This document shows, one piece after another, positions 18,880-27,233 of a DNA stretch of 64,000 nucleotides (position 1 is the first letter of the stretch; each line of letters begins with the position of its first letter). The notes beneath the pieces were generated by a model. The model saw only the letters and a list, made by a program, of their open reading frames with translations. It made no database searches and was not told the DNA's origin. The stretch comes from Methanofollis formosanus. Its GTDB lineage: Archaea; Halobacteriota; Methanomicrobia; Methanomicrobiales; Methanofollaceae. Where the stretch lies: the NCBI RefSeq assembly GCF_019633745.1, contig NZ_CP037968.1, forward strand, positions 2,362,789 through 2,426,788, in the 5' to 3' direction. A program made the translations under genes and the position numbers.

Positions 18880-20298
18880 TTGGCCGAGCAGCGGGCGCTG
18901 ATCGGGGTGAAGTATGACGACCCATACGCGGTTGAGGAGACCTTCCAGCTTTTCAAGATCCCGTGGGAATGGTACGATCCGTCGCACGCCTATGACGTGG
19001 TCATCGCCCGCAGAGGGGAGGTCGAAACAGCCGGTGCCTTCCTTGTCGACCTCTTGGAGAAGGACTATTTTGCCGAGATCGCACGGATTTTGAACGAAGG
19101 TCTCCCCCACTGCCACGAACCGGTGGTCGAGATCCTCATCGACGAACTGCGCCAGGTACTAAAGGAGCACACCCTCCTCGTGGAGATCCCACCGGTGCCC
19201 TGGGGCTACTCGTACATCGTCGCACTTACGCATGACGTGGACATCACCTCGGTGCGGGAGCGGCGCTGGGTCTCGGTCGGGTATGCAGTGTATCAGTGCC
19301 TGCGGAAGGGCATGGTGAAGGACGCCACGTGTATCCTCGGTGCGAAGTGCGGGATCGGGGAGGATCCCTGGCGTTGCTTTGAGGAGTGGATGCGGCTTGA
19401 GGAGGACTTTGGGGTGCGCTCGACCTGGTTCTTCCTGCCTGAGAAGGGAATGGCCGGGGAGGGTGCACCCGCGATCCGGGCTGGGTACTATGACCTCGAT
19501 CCTGCGTTGATCAAGACGTTGACCGACGGCGGCTGGGAGGTCGGGGTGCATGGACTCGACAACTGGTGGGACGCTGGTGCGGCGCAGGATGAGTTGCGGC
19601 GCGTGTCAGACCTCACCGGTGCGGAGGTGGGGACGCGTGTTCACTGGTTGCTCTTTGATGCGGGCTCCTGGAAGAAACTCGATGAGGCAGGGTATGCCTA
19701 TGACTCGACCTTTGGGTACAACGACGATGTGGGTTTCAGGGCCGGGACGATGCAGCCCTATCGGCCGCGGGGGTGCGAGCGTTTGCTGGAGGTGCCCTTG
19801 ATCATCCAGGATGGCGGTCTGTTTGGGGGGAAGACCTGGAACTCCTCTGACGATGGAGGACGGGGTGCATGCCTCCGCCTCTCTGAAGAGGAGGCGATGG
19901 AGCGGTGCGATGAGGTGCTGGCGTATGCGAAGCAGTATGGTGGGGTCGTCACTCTTCTGTGGCACCAGGTGAGCATGGCGGCGCCGAAGAAGTGGGGGGA
20001 GTTTTATCGGGTGCTGGTGGAGAGGGCAATCGCTGATGAGGTGTGGGTGGCGTCGGTTGAGGATGTTACGCGATGGTTTGAGAGAAGACGAAAGATTACA
20101 CTTTATTTTGACATTCGTGAAAATGGGTTTGTGATCCAGTTGAATGGAGCGGAAGAGGGCAGCGATATGGCGAACCTCAAGATATTTGTCCCTCTACATG
20201 GTTCATCCATCCAGAATATCGGTACTGAATATCAACTAGGAAATACCATAGTGAAAATAACCGGCGAAAATGATAAGATGTCGGTGTATCTCCAATGA
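18880..20298 (+). CDS. NodB-like polysaccharide deacetylase
   Basis: About 472 aa (TTG 18880; ATG 18856 and GTG 18907 are alternatives). Carbohydrate esterase family 4 features: ALTHDVDITSV (TxDD-like metal site, DVD), the His motif GWEVGVHGLDNWW, STWFFLP, SGWKKLDEAGYAYDSTFGYND-like strand, and TLLWHQVSM. Predicted to remove N-acetyl groups from a sugar or sugar nucleotide. The first 400 codons are GC-rich like the core genome, but from about 20090 (ERRRKITLYFDIRENG onward) codon use turns AT-rich; the last 65 residues look like a separate small beta domain (GNTIVKITGENDKMSVYLQ). It overlaps the acyltransferase by 4 nt. Confidence 0.82.
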   Translation: MAEQRALIGVKYDDPYAVEETFQLFKIPWEWYDPSHAYDVVIARRGEVETAGAFLVDLLEKDYFAEIARILNEGLPHCHEPVVEILIDELRQVLKEHTLLVEIPPVPWGYSYIVALTHDVDITSVRERRWVSVGYAVYQCLRKGMVKDATCILGAKCGIGEDPWRCFEEWMRLEEDFGVRSTWFFLPEKGMAGEGAPAIRAGYYDLDPALIKTLTDGGWEVGVHGLDNWWDAGAAQDELRRVSDLTGAEVGTRVHWLLFDAGSWKKLDEAGYAYDSTFGYNDDVGFRAGTMQPYRPRGCERLLEVPLIIQDGGLFGGKTWNSSDDGGRGACLRLSEEEAMERCDEVLAYAKQYGGVVTLLWHQVSMAAPKKWGEFYRVLVERAIADEVWVASVEDVTRWFERRRKITLYFDIRENGFVIQLNGAEEGSDMANLKIFVPLHGSSIQNIGTEYQLGNTIVKITGENDKMSVYLQ

Positions 20299-21653
20299 AA
20301 TCATCAGGCATATTCCCATCTATCGTTAAGACGATTAAAAAAAATGACAGATTAAATCAAAATCCACTTATACGGACGCTTGCAAGGAATTATTACCGAC
20401 TCCACAATATTGCTGCGATTTTTTCCTATAAGCGTCTTCCCGCGAGTGTTACGGGAACAGACTGTGTTATCGATCCAGGGGCATATATTGCAGAACGTGG
20501 AGTGATAATTGGAAATAACTGCAGAATTGAAGATGCTACGGTTATACTGGAAAATTCTGTTATTGGAGATAACGTTACTATCGAAGCCGGTTCTGTGATA
20601 GGGTCGGAAGGTTTTCAATTCCGCCGTTTTCATGATGAGATTACACCTATTGTTCATGCTGGAGGGGTTCGTATTCTCAATGGGGTACATATCGGACCCC
20701 GAAGTTGTATAGATAAGGCGACTTTTGGAGGTTTTACCGAGATCGGCGATTATTCATCTGTAGGTGCTGAAACCCATGTTGCACATGATGTTGTCATCGG
20801 GGAGAATTGTCAGATCAATCCATCATTGATCTCAGGTCATACACATGTTGGAGACGGTGTTTTTGTTGGCTCCGGTGCTGCTATCTCAAATGCGCTTACA
20901 ATAGGCAGCCATGCATGGATCGCTCCGGGGGCAGTCGTGACTAAAGATGTGCCGGACGGTTACCGGATAGAACCTGGAAAAACTCACAATAGATTTATAA
21001 AAATCTTCTGTGTTCTTGGTGAGCATCCAGAAAGAAATGAAACCCTTCGATATGCTAATATGAAAACAGAGGTATCAGAGAGTTCGATCATTCATCCTAC
21101 GGCATATGTTGCTGATACCAGTGTCCGAATAGGGGATAAGTGTGTGATCGGACCCAATGTCTCTATTCTCGAGGGATCCGTCCTTGGTAGAGGTGTAAAA
21201 ATCGGCCCTGGATCTGTTGTAGGAGGAGGCTGTTGTCGACTCTGTCCTCAGGGTGATGAGAATATATCGTCCTGTCCATCAGGAGGGGTTGTGATCCATA
21301 ATTATGTGGATATACAGGCCAATACCCATATTGATAGATCAACAACAGGAAAATTTACAGAAATAGGGGAATATTCAAAGATCGACAACCTTGTTCATAT
21401 TGGGGCGGATGTTGTCATAGGGAAGAGATCCTTGATTGTTGCATCTTCTATGATCGGAGGCGGGACGAAGATTGGTGATGATGTGTGGGTCGGCCCCGGT
21501 ACGGTCATATCAAATAATGTAACAGTCGGTGATCAGGCATACATTACGCTGGGTTCTGTCATTACAAAAAAAGTTAAAGAGGGGAAGGTAATGATCGGCG
21601 ATTGTGCCATTGATCGCAGAAAATTCTTTTCATTTATAATGGCTGAACATTGA
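20295..21653 (+). CDS. Tandem left-handed beta-helix (LpxD/hexapeptide) acyltransferase
   Basis: 452 aa with two hexapeptide-repeat domains in tandem, each like LpxD/FdtC-type acyltransferases: repeat 1 about 55-235 (VIIGNNCRIED, VIGDNVTIEAGSVIGSEGFQ, SCIDKATFGGFTEIGDYSSV, ETHVAHDVVIGENCQIN) and repeat 2 about 265-440 (VRIGDKCVIGPNVSIL, DIQANTHIDRSTTGKFTEIG, NLVHIGADVVIGKRSLIVA). The catalytic-type His occurs in both (THVAHDV, NLVHIG). LpxD transfers 3-hydroxyacyl groups from ACP to a sugar amine in lipid A synthesis; archaea have no lipid A, so another amino sugar is likely. ATGA overlap with the deacetylase. Confidence 0.85.
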   Translation: MKSSGIFPSIVKTIKKNDRLNQNPLIRTLARNYYRLHNIAAIFSYKRLPASVTGTDCVIDPGAYIAERGVIIGNNCRIEDATVILENSVIGDNVTIEAGSVIGSEGFQFRRFHDEITPIVHAGGVRILNGVHIGPRSCIDKATFGGFTEIGDYSSVGAETHVAHDVVIGENCQINPSLISGHTHVGDGVFVGSGAAISNALTIGSHAWIAPGAVVTKDVPDGYRIEPGKTHNRFIKIFCVLGEHPERNETLRYANMKTEVSESSIIHPTAYVADTSVRIGDKCVIGPNVSILEGSVLGRGVKIGPGSVVGGGCCRLCPQGDENISSCPSGGVVIHNYVDIQANTHIDRSTTGKFTEIGEYSKIDNLVHIGADVVIGKRSLIVASSMIGGGTKIGDDVWVGPGTVISNNVTVGDQAYITLGSVITKKVKEGKVMIGDCAIDRRKFFSFIMAEH

Positions 21654-21931
21654 TTTCTTCTTTACATTATCTGACAGATTTTGGGGTAATATTTTAGATC
21701 TTGAGTTCATCCGAAAACTCTCCTGCCCCACCCTCAGCAGAAGGTAGAAATAGAGGGCGTTGGAGAGACCCTTATCATTTTGGAACGTGAATCACTATAC
21801 GTCGTCTTCTCTATTCCCGCGCCGGGGTGCTCTCAAAGATCAACGATCTTCTTAAGTTCGCTATCACTCACAGCTCCCGATACATGCCTGAAGTGTGCGT
21901 TCGCTTCATCAGTTATTTTACACAGCCTGAT
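21654..21931. other. Convergent intergenic gap with a partial repeat module
   Basis: Between the acyltransferase stop and the convergent fabG-like stop. Near 21829-21869 TCAAAGATCAACGATCTTCT followed by AAGTTCGCTATCACTCAC matches the module-e palindrome of R4 (CTCGAAGACCTTCGGTCTTC then GAACTCGCTGTCACTCG), in AT-shifted form. TTTACATTATCTGACAG near 21660 is AT-rich. No gene seen. Confidence 0.55.
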
Positions 21932-22675
21932 TTACATCACCTGACAACCATCCACACCAATAACCTGCCCACTCACATAATCCGCAAGGGGGGACGCCAG
22001 GAACAGGACGACCTTTGCAACATCTTCCGGGGTGCCGATACGCGCGAGTGCCACATTGTCGATCAACTCTGCCCTGACTTCTTCCTTCAAGTCTTTCGTC
22101 ATGTCGGTGGCTATCAGGCCAGGAGCGATCGCATTCACGGTGATGTTATAGCGACCGAGTTCTTTTGCAGTCGATGTGGTAAACCCGACGATAAACGACT
22201 TGCTGGCTGAATACGCACTCTGACCATTGTTTCCATGGGTTCCGACAATGGATGAAACATTTACGATCTTCCCGGAGTTCTGTTTCATCATCATCTTTGC
22301 GGCACTTTGCGAGCATAAGAACGTGCCTTTGCAGTTGATGTCGTACATACTGTTGAGTTCATCAACCCTGGTCATCATCAGAAGATTGTTGCGCATTATC
22401 CCTGCATTGTTCACAAGAATGTCGAGACGACCAAATTGTGATTTTATCTCCTTGAACATTCTCTTTACTTCGTCTTCCTTTGATACATCGGCCCTGATCT
22501 TAACGGCGGCATTATATCCTTTCTCTGCGATGAGGGCAAGCAGTTCATCGGCAGCGTCCTCGCTGTTATTGTAGTTTACAATGACCTGTGCATGATTTTC
22601 TGCGGCGAGAAGCGCCGTTGCTCTGCCGATACCCCTGCCTGCTCCGGTAATGAGCATAACCTTACCCTGTAACAT
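21932..22675 (-). CDS. fabG: FabG-like 3-oxoacyl-ACP reductase (SDR)
   Basis: 247 aa short-chain dehydrogenase of FabG length. Cofactor motif TGAGRGIG at 10-17 (NADP-type, Arg at 14), NNAG at 89-92, catalytic tetrad Asn114, Ser142 (NVSSIVG), Tyr155 and Lys159 (YSASK), and the FabG-type C-terminal end (SGQVIGVDGCQVM). In context with an acyl carrier protein two to four genes upstream it most likely reduces a 3-oxoacyl or similar thioester, but SDR substrate range is wide. Last gene of the six-gene operon, 12 nt after luxC. No ketosynthase is present. Confidence 0.88.
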   Translation of the reverse strand: MLQGKVMLITGAGRGIGRATALLAAENHAQVIVNYNNSEDAADELLALIAEKGYNAAVKIRADVSKEDEVKRMFKEIKSQFGRLDILVNNAGIMRNNLLMMTRVDELNSMYDINCKGTFLCSQSAAKMMMKQNSGKIVNVSSIVGTHGNNGQSAYSASKSFIVGFTTSTAKELGRYNITVNAIAPGLIATDMTKDLKEEVRAELIDNVALARIGTPEDVAKVVLFLASPLADYVSGQVIGVDGCQVM

Positions 22676-22687
22676 ACGTTCTCCACC

Positions 22688-23980
22688 TCATGATTCACTC
22701 TTGAGAATGACCCATCGAACAAGACGGCTCAAAGGAAGAATGCCGTCCCATGGTTGATCATAGTCATGTGTCGCCCCTGGAACGACGATGCGGTCGACAC
22801 CCCGGTACGTCGCCTCTCGGGCGAAGGAACATCGTTTTTCTTCGTCGCCAATGCACACCGTGACTGCCTGGATCTTTCTGGTGATTAAATCGAAAACATT
22901 GTTCACCGACTCAATCTCTTTGATGAAGATACATTTTCCATGAATGGGATCTTCCAGTCTGGTGGTCGTGTCCATCAGGATCGTCCAGCCCAGGTCATCA
23001 GGTACGATGATGTTCTGATGATCCGAGAGCAAGAATCTGGATCTCATATTGATGGTATTGGCCAGGATCGCCGAATCGGTATCCTGGTGCCGAAGGAGAG
23101 GAGGGAGTTGCTCAAAGTAACCTTTCATCTTCGATCCGATCTCCTCCAGCGAGTATCTGCTCTTCTCGAAGAAGAGCACCTGCGGCGACGAACAGGCCAT
23201 CTGATTGAAGACTGCAATATCTTTGACGGAGTTTTCCAGCGCCTTCTCAAAACGTTCGCTCTCGATGTATGCCCTGTCAAAAACGCTGAACGAATACTTC
23301 GGGCCAAAGACGATCGTTTCGCAGTGATCCTTTTGAGGGAGAGCAAGAATCGAACGTATCGCCTCCGATCCCCCGTAGATCACCTTACAGTCTGCGATGA
23401 GGGAGAACATTCTGCTGATCTCAGGGTTTCTCCCCTCAAATGATACCAGAGAGATGGCCCTGACAATATCTCTCCCATGGTAGGTGACCCCATTGGAGGA
23501 AGTGGAGATAGTACTCAATTCTTTCAGGAGTGCAAGAATAAATGCACTGTTTTCTTCAGGAACCTTAGCAATACTCCCGTTTTTTGAGAGGATCGCCTGG
23601 GCAAGCGAAAAAAATGCAAGGGTCGGGACATTGGTGGCGACCCACTGGCAGACTACCCCGCGTGGCTGGGCCGACAGGGCAACATGGTTGTCGACTGGAA
23701 CGAAAGTATCGAGGTACCTGCAGTCTCCATAATTTGTTTTACCGATCTGCTCAAGGTTTTTGCGGCGTAACCAGAGGGAGATATAACTGACTCCCTGCAG
23801 GGTATTGATCTCCGGGTTCTGGATGATCTTCCTCCCAAGTTTTACGAGGAGATCGATGACGGCATCAAACGGCATCTCCTGGAGGGCTCGCCTGTTCTGG
23901 TTGATGACATCGACAATGGGGGTAAAATCATCGAACTCCTCTTTGCTAAATTCTCCGTTTAACAGATGACAGGTGATCAT
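22688..23980 (-). CDS. luxC: LuxC-like acyl (thioester) reductase
   Basis: 430 aa from ATG 23980 (GGGAG 8 nt upstream); the longer ORF from 24082 overlaps luxE and is rejected. LuxC proteins are aldehyde-dehydrogenase-fold enzymes that reduce an acyl group, held as thioester on an active Cys, to the aldehyde with NADPH. The Cys motif is FNQMACSSPQ (Cys263), as in LuxC. Further family features: GVVCQWVATNVPTLAFFSL, KVPEENSAF, IYGGSEAIRSI and FGPKYSFSVF. It follows luxE by 4 nt, the usual LuxC-LuxE partnership. No luciferase genes are nearby, so the aldehyde serves something other than light. Confidence 0.87.
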   Translation of the reverse strand: MITCHLLNGEFSKEEFDDFTPIVDVINQNRRALQEMPFDAVIDLLVKLGRKIIQNPEINTLQGVSYISLWLRRKNLEQIGKTNYGDCRYLDTFVPVDNHVALSAQPRGVVCQWVATNVPTLAFFSLAQAILSKNGSIAKVPEENSAFILALLKELSTISTSSNGVTYHGRDIVRAISLVSFEGRNPEISRMFSLIADCKVIYGGSEAIRSILALPQKDHCETIVFGPKYSFSVFDRAYIESERFEKALENSVKDIAVFNQMACSSPQVLFFEKSRYSLEEIGSKMKGYFEQLPPLLRHQDTDSAILANTINMRSRFLLSDHQNIIVPDDLGWTILMDTTTRLEDPIHGKCIFIKEIESVNNVFDLITRKIQAVTVCIGDEEKRCSFAREATYRGVDRIVVPGATHDYDQPWDGILPLSRLVRWVILKSES

Positions 23981-23984
23981 AACT

Positions 23985-25091
23985 TTACTCCCTGAAGGTA
24001 TCTCCGCAGCCCCGGACCTCGACCTTCTCGATTCTCGACTGGAACCTGAAGTAGACTCCTTTGCGACCGCACGGGCAGTCATCGATGCCGATGGTATACC
24101 CCAGGTCTTCGGTCAGGATGGCCTGACTGTAATAACTGTCCGAGAGAACGCTCAACACTTCGATCATACCCACTTCATTATGGGAACAGGGCTTGAGGGT
24201 ATAGGGATCCCTGATGATCACCTGGGCGAAGTTCGGGACATGTTTATTCCCGCATTCACAGTCGACGAAGATGATACCGGTCTGCTCGGCCATACCGTAA
24301 AAATCAAGAATGTTTTCTCTCTCGGTGCCAAATACCCCGGCAATTTCGTCGGAGAAATATTCCTTCGATACCTGTTCGGCCTTCAATTTTTTCCAGCCGC
24401 CGCTGTGGAAGACCTTGACGTCCTTGAAGGTGAACCGGATGTTTTTCTCCTGTATTTGTTTATAAAATGTCGACCAGACGATGTACGTAAAACCGAATAC
24501 ATAGACTTCTTCGTCCTGGTACTGCGAGAGCACTTCTTCGATTATCGGCAGGTTGAGCACCAGTTCACCATTTTCCTCTCGCATCAGGTAGAAGATCTTC
24601 TTCGCATAGATGCTCAGGCCACGAACCCCTGCCGTTCGTGCAGAGAACTCAAGCGTCGGGTCGTTGATGCCTTCATGGTCGATGACGAGAAATATTCTCC
24701 GTCTCCCGCCCAGGTGATCTTTCAAAATACTCTTCAGCGCTTTGATCTGGTTAATGATGGTATTCTTGCTGAGTGGAACTCTGCTGGTAACACCGGTCGT
24801 TGTCCCGCTCGACCGCAGTACCTTTTCAATCCTGTCTTCCGAGCATGTCTTCAAGTCGAAGTATTTGAACATCTGAACCGGAATGGCCGGGACATCTTCC
24901 AGACGCCGGATATCATCTGGAGAGAGATCCAATTTTGAGAAGAGGTTGGCGAGATGATGATTATTTTTTATCGCCCCGGTCAGTTGAGTCCTCACAATCG
25001 GTAGCAGGAGCTGGTTCTTCTCATCATTCGGAATAGAGTACGGAGGGTTCAGGAGCAGATCGTTGAGATCATATGCTGGACCCGCCGTCAT
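23985..25091 (-). CDS. luxE: LuxE/PaaK-family acyl-protein synthetase
   Basis: 368 aa adenylate-forming enzyme of the LuxE family, which activates an acid with ATP, holds it on its own Cys and passes it to LuxC. Seen: AIPVQMFKYFDL, the nucleotide motif RSSGTTTGVTSRVPL (about 91-105), DFYGMAEQTGIIFVDCECG, ILTEDLGYTIGIDDCPCGR (zinc-like Cys pair) and a Cys six residues from the C terminus (Cys362 in VEVRGCGDTFRE), the position of the acyl-accepting Cys in luminous-bacterial LuxE. ATG 25091 overlaps the ligase stop by 4 nt. Confidence 0.88.
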   Translation of the reverse strand: MTAGPAYDLNDLLLNPPYSIPNDEKNQLLLPIVRTQLTGAIKNNHHLANLFSKLDLSPDDIRRLEDVPAIPVQMFKYFDLKTCSEDRIEKVLRSSGTTTGVTSRVPLSKNTIINQIKALKSILKDHLGGRRRIFLVIDHEGINDPTLEFSARTAGVRGLSIYAKKIFYLMREENGELVLNLPIIEEVLSQYQDEEVYVFGFTYIVWSTFYKQIQEKNIRFTFKDVKVFHSGGWKKLKAEQVSKEYFSDEIAGVFGTERENILDFYGMAEQTGIIFVDCECGNKHVPNFAQVIIRDPYTLKPCSHNEVGMIEVLSVLSDSYYSQAILTEDLGYTIGIDDCPCGRKGVYFRFQSRIEKVEVRGCGDTFRE

Positions 25092-26572
25092 TCTTGTAAC
25101 CCCCTTTCTTCCATAATCCTCGCTTTCAGCCGATTTCTGTCGACTTTATTCGAGGAATTCAGGGGGTACTCATCGACAAACTCGACGCTCATCGGGACTT
25201 TGTACGAGGGAAGAGAGGTGTTGCAGAGGGAGAGGATTTTCGTCGATACCTCTTCTGTCTCAGCACACCCGGCCTGCACCACTGCAGTGACCGCCTCTCC
25301 CATCATGTCATCAGGTATCCCGACGACGACACATCCTGAAACCTCTTCGAGTGAGAGAATAAGATCTTCAATTTCGTTTGGTGAAATCCGGTATCCACCT
25401 GACTTAATAATATTTTTCGAGCGGCCGACAACATAGATGTACCCCTCGTCGTCAATGGTCGCGAGATCCCCGGTAAAATACCTGCCGTCCCGTATCGCTA
25501 CGGCCGTTCCCTCGGGATCATTATAATAGCCCTTCATAATGTTCTCTCCAATGGCGGTGATCTCACCGATCTCACCGGGGTGAACCGGGTTGCCATGGGA
25601 GTCCACCACTTCAAGCGTAACGCCGGGGATGCCCTTGCCGATCGATCCCATCTTCTCTCTGACAAGATGGGGTGGGAGGTACGAGAGTCGCGCCGTCGCT
25701 TCCGTAGCGCCGTACATCACAAAAAATGCTTTTTCCGGGAATGCATCGATAAGCATCCGGATATACTTGTTCGGCAGATGACCCCCTGCCTGCGTGAAGT
25801 ACCGGAGGCTTGGGAGTTCTTCTCTGAGGAAGTGCGTCCGATGAATGAGGATCTGGAAGGTGCTGGGCACGCCTGAAAATCCCGTGCACTGGTACCGGTT
25901 GATGTCTAGAATGACAGATCCAAGAAAGATCTTGTTATTCAGTACGAGACTTCCACCGACGCGGATATGGGTGTGGAGCAATGATGCACCATAGCAGTAG
26001 AAGAAAGGAAGGGCAATACAGATCCGATCTGATCCGGTCAGGTGAAGATATCCAAGTATTGAGTCTGTATTGGCGATAAGGTTCTTATGAGTGAGCATCA
26101 CGCCTTTTTTTGTCCCCGTGCTCCCGGAGGTGAAGATGATGACCGCAACATCCTCCGGGTGGTCTGAGGAGGTAAATTCAGACTGTTCCTGTGAGAGGAC
26201 TCCGAGATCATCTTCGATATAAATGTCCGCAGCGGTATCATCAAAAAGATCAAGGAACTGTTTTTGAACAAAATATGCCGTCAAGGAGCAGTTCTTCAAT
26301 ACCTGTGCTAAATCTCTCTCCCCAATACTTGTTTCTATAAGTACGGCGGTGTTTCCGCTCTTGATGATTGAAAGGTAGCTGACGATAAAGAAATAATTGT
26401 TCTCTGACACCAGGAGCATCCGTTTTCCAGACCCATAGCGTTCAAACAGAGCCGAGGCGACACGATTCACATCATTGTACAATGATGCATAGGTGATTAC
26501 TCCATCTGATCCTACAAGAAAGGGGTTGTCGGAGAACCCAGAATTCTCAAATAAGTAATCAACAAAGTTCAT
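25088..26572 (-). CDS. AMP-forming acyl-CoA/acyl-ACP ligase
   Basis: 494 aa ANL-superfamily ligase from ATG 26572 (GGTAA upstream); a start at 26605 would overlap acp. Core motifs: A3 IIFTSGSTGTKKGVMLTH (about 150-167), A5 YGATEATARLSYLP, A7 YFTGDLATIDDEGYIYVVGR, A8 NIIKSGGYRISPNEIE, and A10 NSSNKVDRNRL with the catalytic Lys. Its placement 4 nt behind an acyl carrier protein suggests it loads an acid onto holo-ACP, as FadD32- or DltA-like ligases do; CoA as acceptor is not excluded. Acid identity cannot be read from sequence. Confidence 0.9.
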   Translation of the reverse strand: MNFVDYLFENSGFSDNPFLVGSDGVITYASLYNDVNRVASALFERYGSGKRMLLVSENNYFFIVSYLSIIKSGNTAVLIETSIGERDLAQVLKNCSLTAYFVQKQFLDLFDDTAADIYIEDDLGVLSQEQSEFTSSDHPEDVAVIIFTSGSTGTKKGVMLTHKNLIANTDSILGYLHLTGSDRICIALPFFYCYGASLLHTHIRVGGSLVLNNKIFLGSVILDINRYQCTGFSGVPSTFQILIHRTHFLREELPSLRYFTQAGGHLPNKYIRMLIDAFPEKAFFVMYGATEATARLSYLPPHLVREKMGSIGKGIPGVTLEVVDSHGNPVHPGEIGEITAIGENIMKGYYNDPEGTAVAIRDGRYFTGDLATIDDEGYIYVVGRSKNIIKSGGYRISPNEIEDLILSLEEVSGCVVVGIPDDMMGEAVTAVVQAGCAETEEVSTKILSLCNTSLPSYKVPMSVEFVDEYPLNSSNKVDRNRLKARIMEERGLQE

Positions 26573-26576
26573 GATG

Positions 26577-26822
26577 TTACCTTTCACGGATATATCTCGT
26601 GACAATTTCCTTTACTAGGGCGAAATTTTCCATCGCAATGATATCGTCCACCTCAAACTCAATGTCAAATTCATCTTCAAAGTTCGAAATGAGTTGGAGG
26701 TGTTTTAATGAGTCCCAGGGCCGGAAAGAATTGTACGACGTTGAATCATCAACTTCAGATTCGTCTACACCAAGTACTTCACAAAAGATCCTTTTTATTA
26801 CTGCATTCTGGTCGTCTGACAT
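26577..26822 (-). CDS. acp: Acyl carrier protein
   Basis: 81 aa, acidic, four-helix ACP fold. The phosphopantetheine site is WDSLKHL with Ser38; helix II continues HLQLISNFEDEFDIEFE as in bacterial and polyketide ACPs. ATG 26822 has GGAG 9 nt upstream; the TTG at 26837 would overlap acpS. Activated by the AcpS-type transferase encoded immediately upstream (1-nt gap). ACPs are rare in archaea, which make isoprenoid membrane lipids, so this is a probable acquisition. Confidence 0.92.
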   Translation of the reverse strand: MSDDQNAVIKRIFCEVLGVDESEVDDSTSYNSFRPWDSLKHLQLISNFEDEFDIEFEVDDIIAMENFALVKEIVTRYIRER

Positions 26823-26823
26823 C

Positions 26824-27189
26824 TTAATCGTCTCCAAGAATTACTACAAACGCAAGCGCTTTATCTTCACAATGAGCAAGACTTATCTCTAATTTCAGGT
26901 CTTTATACATTTCTTTTTTTAGTTTTACAAAAGGAACTCCATCATGTCTATTTAAAATTTCAATATCTGTATACCATACATCGGAGATACCTCGAGAATA
27001 GAGTGCTTTTATCGTTGCCTCTTTCCCGGCGAATCGTGCGGCAAGATGAGGCTCAACTGCATCTTTTGCAAAACAATAGTCTAACTCATTTTGTGTGAAT
27101 ATTTTCTTAAGTACTGGATGATTGGTATCTTGAGCAAATTCATGAAATCTATGGATGCTGACTATGTCTGTTCCGATCGTCATGCTCAT
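26824..27189 (-). CDS. acpS: Holo-ACP synthase (AcpS-type 4'-phosphopantetheinyl transferase)
   Basis: 121 aa, normal for AcpS trimers. Mg2+-binding motifs are GTDIVSI (Asp8) and RFAGKEATIKAL (Glu57, Lys56); the end has EISLAHCEDKALAFVVI, the usual SLSH strand. It transfers phosphopantetheine from CoA to Ser38 of the ACP next door. First gene of the operon; GGAG is 8 nt before ATG 27189. The upstream sequence to 27240 is AT-rich (ATTAAATTACCG on the minus strand) and is the likely promoter. Confidence 0.93.
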   Translation of the reverse strand: MSMTIGTDIVSIHRFHEFAQDTNHPVLKKIFTQNELDYCFAKDAVEPHLAARFAGKEATIKALYSRGISDVWYTDIEILNRHDGVPFVKLKKEMYKDLKLEISLAHCEDKALAFVVILGDD

Positions 27190-27233
27190 GACAGTTACTC
27201 CAGAATTTCTCTAATTGGTTTTATCACGGTAAT

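Noticed and set aside
18880-21653. Lipid A biosynthesis genes
   Set aside because: The LpxD-like protein is a tandem hexapeptide protein and no LpxA, LpxB or LpxC is present; archaea do not make lipid A.
21932-27189. A bioluminescence (lux) operon
   Set aside because: LuxC- and LuxE-like genes are present, but no luxA/luxB luciferase or luxD is in the window, and the host group is strictly anaerobic.
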